Source of the DNA: Amoebidium appalachense
Lineage: Eukaryota; Ichthyosporea
Length of the DNA: 64,000 nt
Direction: 5' to 3'
Assembly (NCBI GenBank): GCA_963693365.1
Contig: CAVNZM010000008.1
Coordinates: 8,494,001 to 8,558,000, forward strand
Positions 1 to 12,665 of this stretch are shown one piece after another. The position numbers and the translations under genes were made by a program. Position 1 is the first letter of the stretch. Each line of letters opens with the position of its first letter. The notes beneath the pieces are model-generated. The model saw nothing but the letters and a program-made list of their open reading frames with translations, was not told the origin of the DNA and did not search any database.

Positions 1-17
1 TACCCCCTCAACACCAC

Positions 18-76
<59 letters not shown>

Positions 77-1014
77 TTCAGTTTCTTGCGTGTGTCCTCT
101 ATACCTGTGTAAAAGACCAAGTCATTTGCAACACCATAAACCCGCGCAAGCCCCGCCTCAGCCTCCCTCTACTGAGTAATATGAACACTCACTCAGAGTC
201 TGCCCCCTTCCCCCCCCCCCCTCTTCCTCCTCTCACTGAACCACACCAACACACTTTCGTCCCAGTGCTTGTATACCCGGTGAACAAAAAAACTGTTCGT
301 TGGTTGTTTCTCTACCCCTGCACGGTGGCTTTCCTTAGCTGCATTCACCACACTTTTGTCTTTCTTTTGCCTGCAAGATTTTTCAGGGCCCACGCGTTAT
401 GCTGCGAGCGCGGGCGCGCGCATGCGCGCGCGCACCCACCCACCCACACACATTTACTCACACGCACCGTCCCCCTCCCCCCCCCCCCCTGGTGTATAAA
501 GAGAAGTACTTGCGTCGAAAGTCGTGTGATAATTTCTTTTTCTCTGCATGCATCATCATTTCTGGACACGTGTTTTCTTCATTTGCCATGCTCAACGATC
601 CCTCGGGCCCTTTTCCGGTCCCCTCCTTCATATTACAAGGTCTTTCATGATACACACACACACACTCGCTCAAGCATTCACTCACTCACGCTCTCACTGG
701 CACTTCCTCTTGTTTCATTGTCACACACACACACACACACACACACGTACACGTACACGCACTTGTATCACTACAACAAATCACTCACTCACTCGGCCAG
801 CTTGGCCTATTACTGTAACCCCCCTCCCCCTCCCCCTCCCCCCACCCTTCCGAAGGAAGGAAAAATGGATTCAAACTCGGTGTTGTGGTTGACTAGTGCT
901 CCCCTTGAGTATGGGCTCTTCTTGTGATGCATACTCGTTATTATGGTGGTTTGCATTCTGCATGTGTTGTCCGTCATGAATTTGTACTTGGTACACGTAA
1001 CACATTCTAATCCT

Positions 1015-1059
<45 letters not shown>

Positions 1060-1141
1060 AAATATAAAAAAAAATATAAAAAAAAATTAAAAATACAAAA
1101 TAAAAAATTTAAATAAAAAACACACACTTTCACCTTTACAG
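1..1141. repeat. Upstream simple-sequence region
   Basis: No exon could be supported here. The stretch holds a CA repeat (about 21-74), CA/CT-rich and C-rich sequence, a reverse-oriented fragment of the dispersed repeat (about 905-1014) and a run of 34 C followed directly by 12 A (1016-1061). It ends at a pyrimidine-rich acceptor ending in ttacag at 1141, so at least part is the intron preceding the exon at 1142. Confidence 0.6.
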
Positions 1142-1355
1142 ATCGACCTGCGTCCGTACGAGCACGAGACCGACCTCGAGTCGTTCGACCAGTTTAGCGC
1201 CATGGTACACAAACTGTCGACAAAGGGTGCCCGTGTGGTGTGTGGGGGCATACAGGGGTTCACCAGGTACGCACCCATCTCCTACGGCAAGGGGGACTAT
1301 CAGAGGAGCGAGTTTCCGGAGGAGGATACGGCGTTCCATATGCGGTGCAAGGTGC

Positions 1356-1393
<38 letters not shown>

Positions 1394-1765
1394 TTTTTTT
1401 TTTCCATCGTGTTTTTGTTTTTTTCTTTTCTTTCTAACGGATTTCATCTCCCCCCTATACACTCTGTGTGTGGTTTGCAGTCTGCATTGTGTTGTTTGTT
1501 ATGAATGTGTATTTGCACTCTCTAATGCGTTGTAACCCCTCCCCCTCCCCCCGCCGCCCCTCCTTCCCCCCGGCTCCATGACCCTCACTCACGTTTTTGT
1601 GCATTTTTTCTCTCTGTCTGCCTCTGTTTCTCTCTACGTGGCCCTCGCCTTCTCTCATTCACATGCCGTCATTCACTGTTGCCCTGTGGCGCTCTCTCCA
1701 CTTCGCTCTCTCTCTCTTGTTCTCTTCACTCCCTGCCTGGCTCTCTCTCTCTCTATCTCCCCCCC

Positions 1766-1800
<35 letters not shown>

Positions 1801-2361
1801 TGGAGACCACTTTACTTCCATGCAACCGGGCATGGTTGCTCTGTGTCGTGCATCTGTAAGCACATACACATTTTTCGCTGCACTGCATTAGTTTGCACAC
1901 ATATCTTCGCCGTTTTGCTCACCTTGCTTGCATAAGCAACCCTGCTCGTCTTTGATCAAGACGGGTTGACCCTCCCAAGTTCAGTTGATGCTGCTGTCTG
2001 AGTTGGAGAGTCGTATATACGCGGGCTAAGGGGTCAAAACTCAGACGCAATTGATGACTTGGGCCCTCCCTGAGGATGGGCTCTGCTTTTGACGCATACT
2101 GTGCGCATGGCTGATGTTGCATACTTAAATGTTTGCCTTTGCATGTGTCCCGCACCATGCTTCTCATCGTGTATGCGTACTTCGTACCGTGTTCCGCATT
2201 CAAACCCCCCCCCACCCCCCCTTCCCCCCGTCTCCCTCCCTATCAAATGTACATGTGCTCGTGTGTTTGTTGTTTTGTTTGTGTGCGCACGCTGCCCTTA
2301 CCCTTTCTACCCCCTTCCACCCGCCCACCTACCGCCGTGCGCGCACACACACACAAACAAA

Positions 2362-2399
<38 letters not shown>

Positions 2400-3908
2400 T
2401 TTTCGCACATACCGGAACACACACGAGTTATGTGCTTGTGCTTACATACACACGTGCGTACTTGTTCACACTTGTGCTTGCTCACACATGCTTGCACAAG
2501 CACGTGCTTACGCACACACTTCACACACGTGGGCATGCAACATAATCACGTGGCAATTGTTCCATGGAAATATCTGAATATTCCATATGACGTTTAGCAA
2601 TACCTAAAAAGGAGATTTTATTCAATACCCGAGGGTGACCCATGTAGAGGAGTTCTCCAGAAATGTCAACATACACCTAGCAAACGTATGATTTATCAAA
2701 TCTTTTAACCCTTTTATAATATTCCAAATACTTAACCCCTTTCGTCTATGCAGGTGTGGTTCCGTCCGATCGATTCCCCCGACCCGTACCAAAAGCACCA
2801 ATGCGAAGCCTGCGCCACATACGCCGAAGAGCTTGCAATTCTTTTGAACGAATACGAAAATTTGCGCATGAAGCAACCCCCCTACGACGACATTGGCTCT
2901 CCCGTGCCCCAACCCCACCAAATTTCCTCCTCGTCGTATAGATACCCCTCGCAAACATCGCCGCGCGACCACATGGGAGCCTATGGACACCCCCCGCTTC
3001 CTTCCGAACACCACGAAAGTTTGCCTTTGTCCCACGAGGAGAGATTGGTGATGGGAGGAGTTGGGGAAGAGCACGTAAATTCGCCCCACCACACCACGCA
3101 AGGCGGGGTTGGAACGGGGGTTGTGGCAGGTGGAAGGGATCGAGAGATGGGAGGGGCAGCGGGGAGACAGGGCGTGCACGTGCACGAAGGGATGTATCGT
3201 AGGAGTGGGTCGGGCGACGGGACCTATGGGGGGGTTTTTTCACCGACCGGGGGGTTTTCGGCGGTCTCCGGGGCCGGGGCTCATGAACACGAGGGTAGGC
3301 TAAGCGGATACGGAAACGAATCGCCGTATGATCACGCGGCAATCGCGCGCATTCCAACGTTGCATTCTTCGCATTCCTCGCGATCGCAAGGCGGTTCGCC
3401 TGGGGAGGAGGGGGTGGTTGGAGGCGGTTCCATACCCCCCTTAGTGGGCCACGTCATGACACAGGGGAAGAGGGGGATGAATATGGAGGAAGAGGTGGGG
3501 GGGTTGGACGTGAAGAGCGTAAAAAGGTTAAGGTGGGGGGACCATCACCGCCATCGCGACGGAAATGGAGCAATGGCCGGTTCTGATTCGTGGGAGGCCG
3601 ATCAGGCGGTGAGCGGGATTAACGATTACGCCGATCATGGCACGATTGCGATCGGAGGCGGGTATGCCGCAAACGAGGGTCGCGAAAATGAGGAAACAGG
3701 GGCGAGGTTGGAGGGGTATTATGGTGGGGAAGGGGGGGAGAACGGGGATGTGAAGCATGTGGTGGGGGGTGGGGGCGGGGGATATGAAGGGAGAGGTGGG
3801 TGGGGAGAAGGGGTAGGGGTGGGGGGTGTGGGTGTGGGGGCGGGTGTGGGCGGGGTGCCGAGGCCGGAAAGGCAGGTGGTAGTGGGGGGGACGGCGGGGT
3901 CGGTTTGA
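1142..3908 (+). CDS. Unrecognised gene, last two exons (5' end not found)
   Basis: Two exons join in phase 0: 1142-1351 (acceptor ttacag, donor AAG|gtgcgt) and 2754-3908 (acceptor atgcag, stop TGA 3906-3908), giving at least 454 residues. The first 110 residues look globular: a [15 protein letters not shown] stretch, VVCGGIQGF, then VWFRP and a [11 protein letters not shown] pair of cysteines followed by a helix. The remainder is low complexity: His/Pro/Ser-rich, then a basic patch near VKSVKRLRW, ending in a Gly/Val-rich tail drifting into the flanking G-rich DNA. The shape (small conserved head, nuclear-localisation-like patch, disordered tail) would fit a regulatory protein, but I do not recognise the family and assign no function. 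The 1.4-kb intron carries poly-C and repeat fragments. Upstream exons must exist because 1142 is an acceptor with no start codon. Confidence 0.62.
1352..2753 (+). other. Intron with poly-C, CT/CA repeats and dispersed-repeat fragments
   Basis: GT-AG intron. It contains 36 C then 10 T (1358-1402), a C-run near 1764-1797, CA repeats near 2341-2395, and reverse-oriented fragments of the dispersed family at about 1460-1533 and 1923-2203. No further exon was seen. Confidence 0.6.
1923..2203 (-). repeat. Dispersed poly-G-seeded repeat, diverged reverse copy
   Basis: Read on the minus strand it runs from a G-run (2204-2217 region) through tacgaagtacgc, gcagagcccatcctcaggg and gtcttgatcaaagacgagc to gcttatgcaag, in the same order as the copies in the PMT introns. 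The seed after cctca is only three G here. It lies in the intron of the 1142-3908 gene. Confidence 0.75.
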
Positions 3909-3997
3909 TTGGTTGGGGTGTGTGTGTGTTGGCTATCAGGAAGCATGTGTGTGTGTGCGTGTGTGGGTGTATGTGTGTGTGTGTGTGTATGTGTGTG

Positions 3998-4030
<33 letters not shown>

Positions 4031-4071
4031 GGGGGGTGGGATTGTGGATGAGTGTGTCTGCCTGTGTGTGT

Positions 4072-4109
<38 letters not shown>

Positions 4110-5053
4110 GTTAGGGGCTTGCTTTTTTTTAAGCGTTTTGTTTGAGCTATTTGTGATCTTCGTTCGTTGTCCACGGTTGCTGAGTGCTGTGCGGTGCTCT
4201 TGTTGTAGACTTGAAAAGTTGGGTGGTGTGGCGTTGGTTGTGGACACCAGACGTACAGATACATAGAGTGCATGCACAAACACAAACACACGGACACAAC
4301 GTGTGCACGTACGCACACGTACATACATGTGTGCGCGCACGCCACACACATGAATTCCCACACACACACACGACATACACACACACACTATGGTTGATTT
4401 TAGAGTTGATATTGCTCCTGCAAAACGTATATCCACATGAAATTTCATTCGTACGTATTTCTAAATACCGTACTAATGCCACCATAGATCGTATTCCAAG
4501 GCTCGCTCTATTTTTTTGTGTGACGTTTGAATTATAGACAAAGCAATGCGAGAAATGTAATAAATGATAATACGACCAACCTGAAACCCAAAATAACCGT
4601 TTTTCTTTTTCCGATTTCCGGTTTCAGGCAATAGTTGAAATTCATGTTGTGGGGACACGGCTCTGTGACTGTTGTTCACATGCATATATGATTATTCTTC
4701 ACTCAGCGAGTGATGTGATGTTAAATGAGTGGTTTTCATCATGTTCCAAGTTACCTGTCGCAAAGCCAAGGCCTCATGGGATATCAGGAGGCCTTGGGCA
4801 AAGCTACAAGTATATCCCCCCCCCCCCCCCCCCCCCCCCCTCCGGGCCCCAAACACACACACACACACAAACACACGCAAATGAGCAGTTTTCGATACTA
4901 TATATGAGACGTCTCTTATACATGTACATATGCAAGGTCCGACCACTCGGAGACTTCAGCGCCGCGAACCCATTCCGTGGCATGCATGTACACACATACT
5001 ACCGTACCGGGCAACAGTCACACCATTTTATTATTAATTACTTGCACATGGCA

Positions 5054-5112
<59 letters not shown>

Positions 5113-5254
5113 AAAAAAACACACACACACACACATGTGGACATACACACACGTCACAACCACACACACACGACACGCACACACTGTGACACACCGTGAT
5201 ATGTACAGTACGTCACACACACTCCCCGGGGCCTCCCTCCCCCCCCGCACTGTC

Positions 5255-5292
<38 letters not shown>

Positions 5293-5331
5293 AGCTCTCT
5301 CTCTCTCCCTCCCCCCCCCCCCCCCCCCCCC

Positions 5332-5371
<40 letters not shown>

Positions 5372-5385
5372 CCTCCCCCCCCCTC

Positions 5386-5447
<62 letters not shown>

Positions 5448-5487
5448 CCTCTCTCTCTCTCTCTCTCTCTCTCCCCCCCTCTCTCTC

Positions 5488-5524
<37 letters not shown>

Positions 5525-6060
5525 TCTCCCTCTCTCCCTCCCTCCCTCCCTCCCTCCCTCCCTCCCTCCCTCCCTGTCTCTCTAGGATTGTGACTACTAT
5601 CACATTGACCTATTTAAAATTATATCAGCATCACCACATGCCACCTCTAAATGGGTCTCTCTTCTGACAGTCTGGCCATATGCATAACGGGAGTCTTCGG
5701 AAACCTCGGGTGTATCGGTGTACCGTGATCTGATTGGCGCCTTTTTCCCTGCAGGCTAGCCTGCGCGCGGATCTTCCACGAAAACGTAATATTTGTACAA
5801 TATTAGCTGAATATATTATGTCTACTAAAAAAACACTGCACCTTTATTTTCGTGTAGTAACGTGATAGCTAATATTAGGTGTGGCGTGCGTTAGGAACTG
5901 TAGCTATAGGTGCAGGTAGGAGCATGCATGCAGTGGCTGTGTGTGACACTGTGCTCAGTGGCTGATCACATACTGTAGACTGCGGTAGCCCGGGGTGCAG
6001 TCAGTGACCGTTGCGCCAGATTTCTCATCGTGCGGCCCGCTACATTGCCCCAACGGTTGA
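3909..6060. repeat. Intergenic simple-sequence block
   Basis: No gene supported. TG repeats run into G-runs at 3998-4029 and 4073-4108. A 10-bp inverted repeat (ccaaggcctc / gaggccttgg) is at 4766-4797. There is a C-run at 4817-4840 and a 56-C run at 5055-5110 followed by A9 and CA repeats. A long CT/C/CCCT tract fills 5256-5583. The part from 5590 to 6060 is ordinary-looking and contains an inverted repeat aatattagct / agctaatatt (near 5801 and 5868). Confidence 0.6.
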
Positions 6061-6068
6061 CTTTTAAG

Positions 6069-6076
6069 TATAAAAG
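6069..6076 (+). promoter_or_regulatory. TATA box of the RING/TLDc gene
   Basis: tataaaag preceded by cttttaag and followed by ggacagcg. It is a consensus TATA element about 380 bp before the ATG at 6447. Transcription would start near 6100, implying a 5' UTR of about 350 nt. Confidence 0.6.
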
Positions 6077-6446
6077 GGACAGCGAAGATTATTTCGTGAC
6101 AGCCCTTCATTACCCGCTAATCTAGCTAGGCACTCCGGCGTTTCCTTTTGTCCCCTTCCTCTAAATTTCCTCACCAAGTTTCTTTATATATATCCTTTCC
6201 CCGTCTCACACGCTAAGTGCACGTTTCTTTTTCCTCGTTGACCTCCTGTTACAGTACTGGTGCCATGTGCACGCAAAGCTCGCTGCTCAGGCTCCTACAT
6301 GCCAGCACATTATTAGTATATGCACGTATACACTTATTACTACACAGTGAGATACCGTATGGTAATTAACTGGCAGCGGTACCGTGAAATATGCGCATGC
6401 ACAGCGGCACACATCCCAAGTAATACCTCCATTGACTACGGTTATT

Positions 6447-7664
6447 ATGGACCTAAACAGCTGCCCAATGTGCCACAACACCTTCAACCGCAACTTCGAC
6501 AGCCAGACTTGGCCTCGTGTGGCCATGTTTTGTGCTCTCCCTGTCTCGAGACGTTGCCCGAAAGCGGTGTATGTTGCCCTGTGTGCAAAACTGAGCTTCC
6601 AAAATGCACAAACACGACTCGGAGACAGGAAAAGGCGACAACAGCGGCGTGGTGGTGCGTGCAACACAAGGACTACGTGGAAACAGAGGGCATCACCACA
6701 AACGGAACAAACGGAGCATGTTACGAGCATGAAAAATGTGAGGTAAAGCCGGTCGCCGTCATCGACCGAGAAGTGGAAGACCTGCTCAAACACGCGAGAG
6801 TGCTGCAGGAAAAATCTCTGGAGGAAGAAAAACGAATTCTTGAAGTTATGGACAAGGTGAAGGAAGGGGTGGTGGGGGATATCACAGAAAAACGAGAGGC
6901 GATGGGCATCATCAATCTGGGGGTGTGTGCGGAGGAGCAAAGAAAGCACATCGAAAGCCTACCCCGGGCACAAACGAAAACGTGGGAGACCACCAGGTCC
7001 TACGAAGACTTTGCTGGTTTTCTTCACATGCGGGTGTTTTTGGAATCCACGCTGATGATGTCATCTGCTTGGGCGTATTCCACCTCCATATGGAAAGCAA
7101 TAAGCGACAACAATATCATTTCCCGTGGCAAGAATCTCGAAGATGTAGCCCAGAAGCGCCGGCCGTTCCCTCTGCTCTATCGTGCGTCGAGAGATGGATG
7201 GGGTGCATCGAACTGCCACAAAAAATGCGATAACCAGGGGCCTACTCTTGTCATTGTGAAAACCACAGATGGAAGCGTATTTGGTGGCTGTATAGCATGT
7301 TCCTGGAACACAAGCGGGCGATACCAACACGGGAAGGCTTTCATGTTCAGCCTTAGACGGCCGTCTGGTGGGAACCCGGTTATCCTCAACAAAAAACAAA
7401 AAACAGGATCCATTTACTGCAGTAGTGCATATGGTGTCGTATTCGGAGCGTATGAGGGGTAACGGCTTTTATATTTCGGACAAAGCAAACCTATCGGCGA
7501 GCAGCCAGGCCAACCTTGGCAATAGCTACAGTTTGCCTGCGGACTATGAGGGTGTCGATGGTTCAAGCTACCTGGCGGGCTACGCAATTTCACCGTCAGT
7601 GAGATTGAGGTTCTGCACCTACACTGAGTGCAAAGAGCGTCGTGTTTGTCTGGAGGTTGTGTGA
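6447..7664 (+). CDS. TRIM-like RING / B-box / coiled-coil / TLDc protein, with two frame breaks
   Basis: Single-exon gene read in three pieces. The ATG at 6447 opens with a RING start (CPMC in MDLNSCPMCHNTF). The rest of the RING (SCGHVLCSPC, then CPVC) is in another frame that continues to 7462. There follow a B-box-like cluster (WWCVQHKDY, then ACYEHEKC), a Glu/Lys-rich coiled coil (REVEDLLKHARVLQEKSLEE) and a TLDc domain beginning LLYRASRDGW, CHKKCDNQGPTLVIVK, VFGGC. The TLDc end (GNGFYISDKANLS, then LRFCTYTE and VCLEVV) lies back in the first frame, reached across a GGGG run near 7456. Net shift is zero. Known for the families: RING/B-box proteins are often E3 ubiquitin ligases, and TLDc proteins are linked to oxidative-stress resistance and V-ATPase. 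The breaks may be sequencing errors or real decay; if real, only fragments are made. The domain order is convincing, the coding status is not. Confidence 0.66.
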
Positions 7665-8657
7665 TCTTCGGTCAGTACATATACTGCATACTAGGGTGTT
7701 GTGTGCCAGTGGTCAAAGGCACTGTACGTTTTGCTGAGTTTTCATTTCTTTTCAATTTTCTTGTCATGGTACCTTGTCCTTACCTGCCGCTTTGTTAAAA
7801 CTGCAACATACTAGAAAGGCCTTTAAAGTACCTCCCCAACCAAAGGTATTAGAGAGCAGGGCCAGTGCTTACCGTCATACGAGTCATACGCGTACGTAGA
7901 TTTAGACCGTGTTACATTTTACCTATTTTATCCTGGACTATGTACCACCGGGAGGGGGGGGGGGGGGGGGGAGGGGGGGGGGGGAATGGGAGAGTAGTTG
8001 TTGTTTTTGCTCTTGTTGTGGGAGCTAAGCCTTTTTTCTGTTGTATATTCACTAAAGATTACTCTCTATTCTTGTGAATTGCGGAAACATTCACTTGAAC
8101 TTCGAGGTTTACTCTGTATTCTTCTGAATTACACAGCACGCTGCAATATTGCCAGCGGTGCAATGCACACCGCTGTGGCGGCATTTTTTCACCAATGTTG
8201 AATGCATATGCCACCAACTTTTCGGATAGTAAAAATCATCGTTGAACGTGCTTCCATTCAAAATTTCCATGGGCTGATCGGGCATCTCTCAATCCCCCCT
8301 CTCCCCCCCCCCTACACTCCCCCCCCTCGCCCCTCCCACCTCCCCCCTCTACCCCTCCTTTTCGCCCGCCCGCCCGCCCTCCCACCTGCCCGCCCCAGCC
8401 CCAAACATCCCCCTTCTTCATTGCTGCCAACCACTCAGAAAGTGTGCATGCTGTGGCATTGTTATCATGAGACGCATTAAGATGGAAGTGGTGGCCTGAG
8501 TGTTCCATCGGATAGTGTGTAAAAATTGCGGCGGCCACACACACATACACACGCCCGCACGCAGGCGCGCGTGCACACACACACACTCACTCACACACAC
8601 ACACGCGCGCACGCACGCACGCACACACACACATACACACACATGCAGATGCACAGA

Positions 8658-8748
<91 letters not shown>

Positions 8749-8776
8749 TGGCACACAGACGGGCACACACACAGAC

Positions 8777-8819
<43 letters not shown>

Positions 8820-9373
8820 CCTATACACACACGCACACACACACGCACACGCACACACGCGCCGGGCACATGTGTGTGTGCCGCGAAAGCATACGCCCAC
8901 ACGCAAGAGCACACTGTACACACACTAAGTTCATGTCTCCACACAGTGCACTGGTGTCGGCCACACCTATATGCACCTATTAGCATCACACGACACACTA
9001 GGACATCAACAGAAAAAATCTAGATATTGTGACTTATCATATTGACAGGAATCCTTGTTAATCCACTAATCGTGCTGAGTCATGCGATAATACTGCGGCT
9101 CTCTTACCAACTTTCCAATTCATCGTGCAGATGAGAACCGTGCCATCTTTTCAGGTATGAGGTAGCCTCCCCTTCTTCCCCACTCCCCCCCCCCCCCCCC
9201 CTCACCCTTTTGTGGCCCCCCCCTCCCCCCCCCTCCCCGCCCCTCACACACACACACACATACACACACACACCGTCACAAAAACACAAGCACACACAAA
9301 CACACACACACACACATAAGACACATGCATACACAGAGACGCGTGCGTGGGCGCACACATGCACTCCCGCACA

Positions 9374-9429
<56 letters not shown>

Positions 9430-9483
9430 TGCACGCACGACGTGTGCACATGTATTTGTGTGTGTGTTGGGCGGTGGGGGGGA

Positions 9484-9850
<367 letters not shown>

Positions 9851-10091
9851 AGAAAGAGAGATAAGTGTGTGTGTGTGCACGTGTTTGTGTGTGTGTCTCT
9901 CTCTCTCTCTCTCTCTATGTGTGTGTGTGTGCAAGCGCGCACGCCCGGGCGTGTGTATGTCTGCATGCGCATGCGGGATCCGCAATTCAAAATCAAAACT
10001 TGGCAACACAAGCCAAGCGTTCTCAATGGGCTGAAAAATTTGGCGACTACTCAGCGGTCTCATAAGAAACAGTAACCGTACCACCTACTGT

Positions 10092-10129
<38 letters not shown>

Positions 10130-10669
10130 CCAACCAACCAACCAACCAACCAACCAAAAAAAAAAAAAAAGAAAAAAAAAAGAAAAGAAAGAAAGAAAGA
10201 AAAAAAGAAAAAAAGAAAGAGCAAAAAAAAAAGAAATACAAACTTTCTTCTACATAACTCAATTGAAAGCATGGTAAGATATGCCCACTTGAAAGTTTTA
10301 TATTGGAAGCCCACCTGGAAATTTTATATTCTAATGAATATATTTTCGAGATCAAACGTACAATAATAGGCTGCTCAGATAACTGCTACTAATATTAGTA
10401 ACCGTCACCAGCCTGAGTTTTATTAGAGTGCACCACAGAGTCTGGATCTAGTGCCTGGTGTGTCACCAATCAGAGACCTCTGTTCATATACTTCTTTGTG
10501 CCCTTGCGTGTGTCTCGTTTGTTCATATTTTCGGAGTATGGCATGAAAGCCATTGCAAAACGGTTGAACTCATGGGCCAGCCGTGTAACAATCTACCCAT
10601 CAACGTCGCCACATCATCACCGTAGCCCAGTGTTTTACTAGACTCTATAGACTCTACATCAATCGAGCC

Positions 10670-10703
<34 letters not shown>

Positions 10704-11160
10704 GAGGTTATCAGCAGTACGGCTGCCTGACTGGGCCCGAAAGCTCCTATTTCATAATTATGAGCAAGGGAATACGATAGCCATCCCCCCCCCCCCCCCC
10801 CCCCCCTCCCCCGGCCCTTTCAATAACCCCCCCCCCCCCATGGTCACTGTCGCCACCCGCTCACACATAACCTAAGTTCTGTGCGCGTGTACGCGCGCGT
10901 GCGCGTGTGTGTGAGGAACGGAGGGTGTGAGGGTGGACGGAAATGTGTCTGTTATAGGGCATATAGATAATGGTGTTACATTTCAGAGGCCAATACTCAT
11001 TGCTAGAATAAAGAAAAGAAACATAAAAGGGACATACGCATAGCATTCGGTATTCAAGTGCCCGGCAGTACAATTCTGAGTTTAGTGGATTGACCCATAT
11101 TTCCATACACGAGCTTCTGTAAGGTACAAAAAAAATAACCATTACGATACAGTGCTGCCT

Positions 11161-11177
11161 GTGTGTTGTGTGTGTGT

Positions 11178-11275
<98 letters not shown>

Positions 11276-11282
11276 TGCGTGC

Positions 11283-11364
<82 letters not shown>
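11161..11364 (+). repeat. TG microsatellite, about 200 bp
   Basis: Essentially pure TG dinucleotide with one CG-containing island (gcgcgtgcgtgcgtgc) in the middle, between unique flanks. Confidence 0.9.
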
Positions 11365-11365
<1 letters not shown>

Positions 11366-11774
11366 CGTGCAATTGCTCTTAAATTACAATGGGTCCAATA
11401 ATCATGCCTCAAGGTTTACACCCCGTAACGGTTTGTGCTATATTCTTCATAGTACATTCGACAGCCAAAAACCTACCAACCTACGGTAACACATTCGAAT
11501 GGTGATGCTAGGTAGGCATAATTTGCATTTCATTCACGGCAAGGTTTATCACACGTACACCTTCATGCGTCCAATAAAGCATGACGTGTTCCATCTATAA
11601 TATCTTTTGGGGGTTTGCGCACTATTTATTGCTGGGGGCATCGACTCTTGTGCAGCCAATAACAACAGCAACACAATACAATATACCTAATACATTTAAA
11701 ACAGATGACCAATAATACAATACATTTATAAAAGGATAACCAGAATGCCTACGCCATATTTAGATATCACTTAT

Positions 11775-12665
11775 CTAACAAGTAGATATAGTGTTGCCAT
11801 TTCTTGCACCACCCGTTTTTTTCATCACCGACCTTATCCACGGAATGTACTTGGACACCGACGTATACACACTCAACTTCATCTCTGGTCCCTTCCCGCT
11901 ATTTTTAGTACAACTCGAAGACGTCCCAAGGCTCATCACACCAACTTGGCATGCGACTCCTTCTTCCTTCTCTTCAAAAAGCGCGTCCCCACTATCCCCC
12001 TTACACGCATCCTTATCAATTCCTCCGGCGCATATTTGTGTTTTGGGGTTGAGGGTTAACCATACCCCGTCCTCGCATGTTTGCACGGGAAGCGCATCTA
12101 GATTCACTTTTTGCAATGTGCGTGCCGGTCTTCGTGGGTAGTCCTCGGTTAAACCGAAACCATACAGTGTTAAAGCCGTGTCTACTTCCGGGTCCGGACC
12201 ATCGTTTAACTGCGCAAAGGATGCCGCTGCCACCGGCGCATCTAATTGAATAAGCTGTATGTCGTTTTCAAACTCGAAATCAGGGTGCAGGAAAAGGTTC
12301 TTCACCCCACGGAAAGTAAAAGAACTGGGTGAAAAAAGGGATGAGCCCCCAACACCCACTTTGTGTGACTTGGTGACTTGGCAATGTGCTGCAGTTAATA
12401 CCCACAATGGCGCAATAAGTGAGCCTCCACACAGATGTTGCCCTCTGTCGCTCTGTATTGACACTATCCATGGGATGCTTTCTTCCACCGACTCACCTCC
12501 AAAAATCCTGTATTCGGGTATGATTTTCTTCTCTGTGGTTGAAACACTGGTTTGTGTGACGTTCTGCGAGTTGGGTGCGACGGGGGAGCAATAGGCGAGG
12601 TTTGTCGATGTGAGAAGTGGGAGCGTGGCGACGGCTTGTAGTAGGTAAAGAAAAGACGTGCTCAT
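11775..12665 (-). CDS. Secreted trypsin-like serine protease (S1 family)
   Basis: Intact single-exon ORF of 296 aa. Residues 1-25 (MSTSFLYLLQAVATLPLLTS) look like a signal peptide. A propeptide of about 30 residues leads to RIFGGESVEESIPWIVSI, the S1 activation site, with Ile-54 as mature N-terminus. The catalytic triad is visible: His94 in LTAAHC, Asp135 in NDIQLIQL and Ser225 in CKGDSGD. Asp219, six residues before the serine, is the trypsin-type specificity residue, predicting cleavage after Lys/Arg. Paired cysteines flank the His (CGGSL, AAHC) and the Ser (QICAGG, DACKG). The usual GDSGGP is GDSGDA here, so the residue after the oxyanion glycine is Asp; this is unusual but the triad is complete. 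A short Lys/Gly/Asn tail follows the final helix (YIPWIRSVMKK). Likely acts outside the cell or in a digestive compartment. Confidence 0.93.
   Translation of the reverse strand: MSTSFLYLLQAVATLPLLTSTNLAYCSPVAPNSQNVTQTSVSTTEKKIIPEYRIFGGESVEESIPWIVSIQSDRGQHLCGGSLIAPLWVLTAAHCQVTKSHKVGVGGSSLFSPSSFTFRGVKNLFLHPDFEFENDIQLIQLDAPVAAASFAQLNDGPDPEVDTALTLYGFGLTEDYPRRPARTLQKVNLDALPVQTCEDGVWLTLNPKTQICAGGIDKDACKGDSGDALFEEKEEGVACQVGVMSLGTSSSCTKNSGKGPEMKLSVYTSVSKYIPWIRSVMKKTGGARNGNTISTC

Noticed and set aside
8418-9023. Long ORFs of repeated His-Thr or Cys-Val
   Set aside because: They translate CA/TG microsatellites; both strands and several frames are open at once, which is a property of the repeat rather than of a gene. 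The same applies to similar ORFs elsewhere.
9115-9160. Possible mini-exon flanked by cag and gtatgagg (+), or ending at gtaaga (-)
   Set aside because: Both strands offer splice-like sites and there is no neighbouring exon to join; left unannotated.
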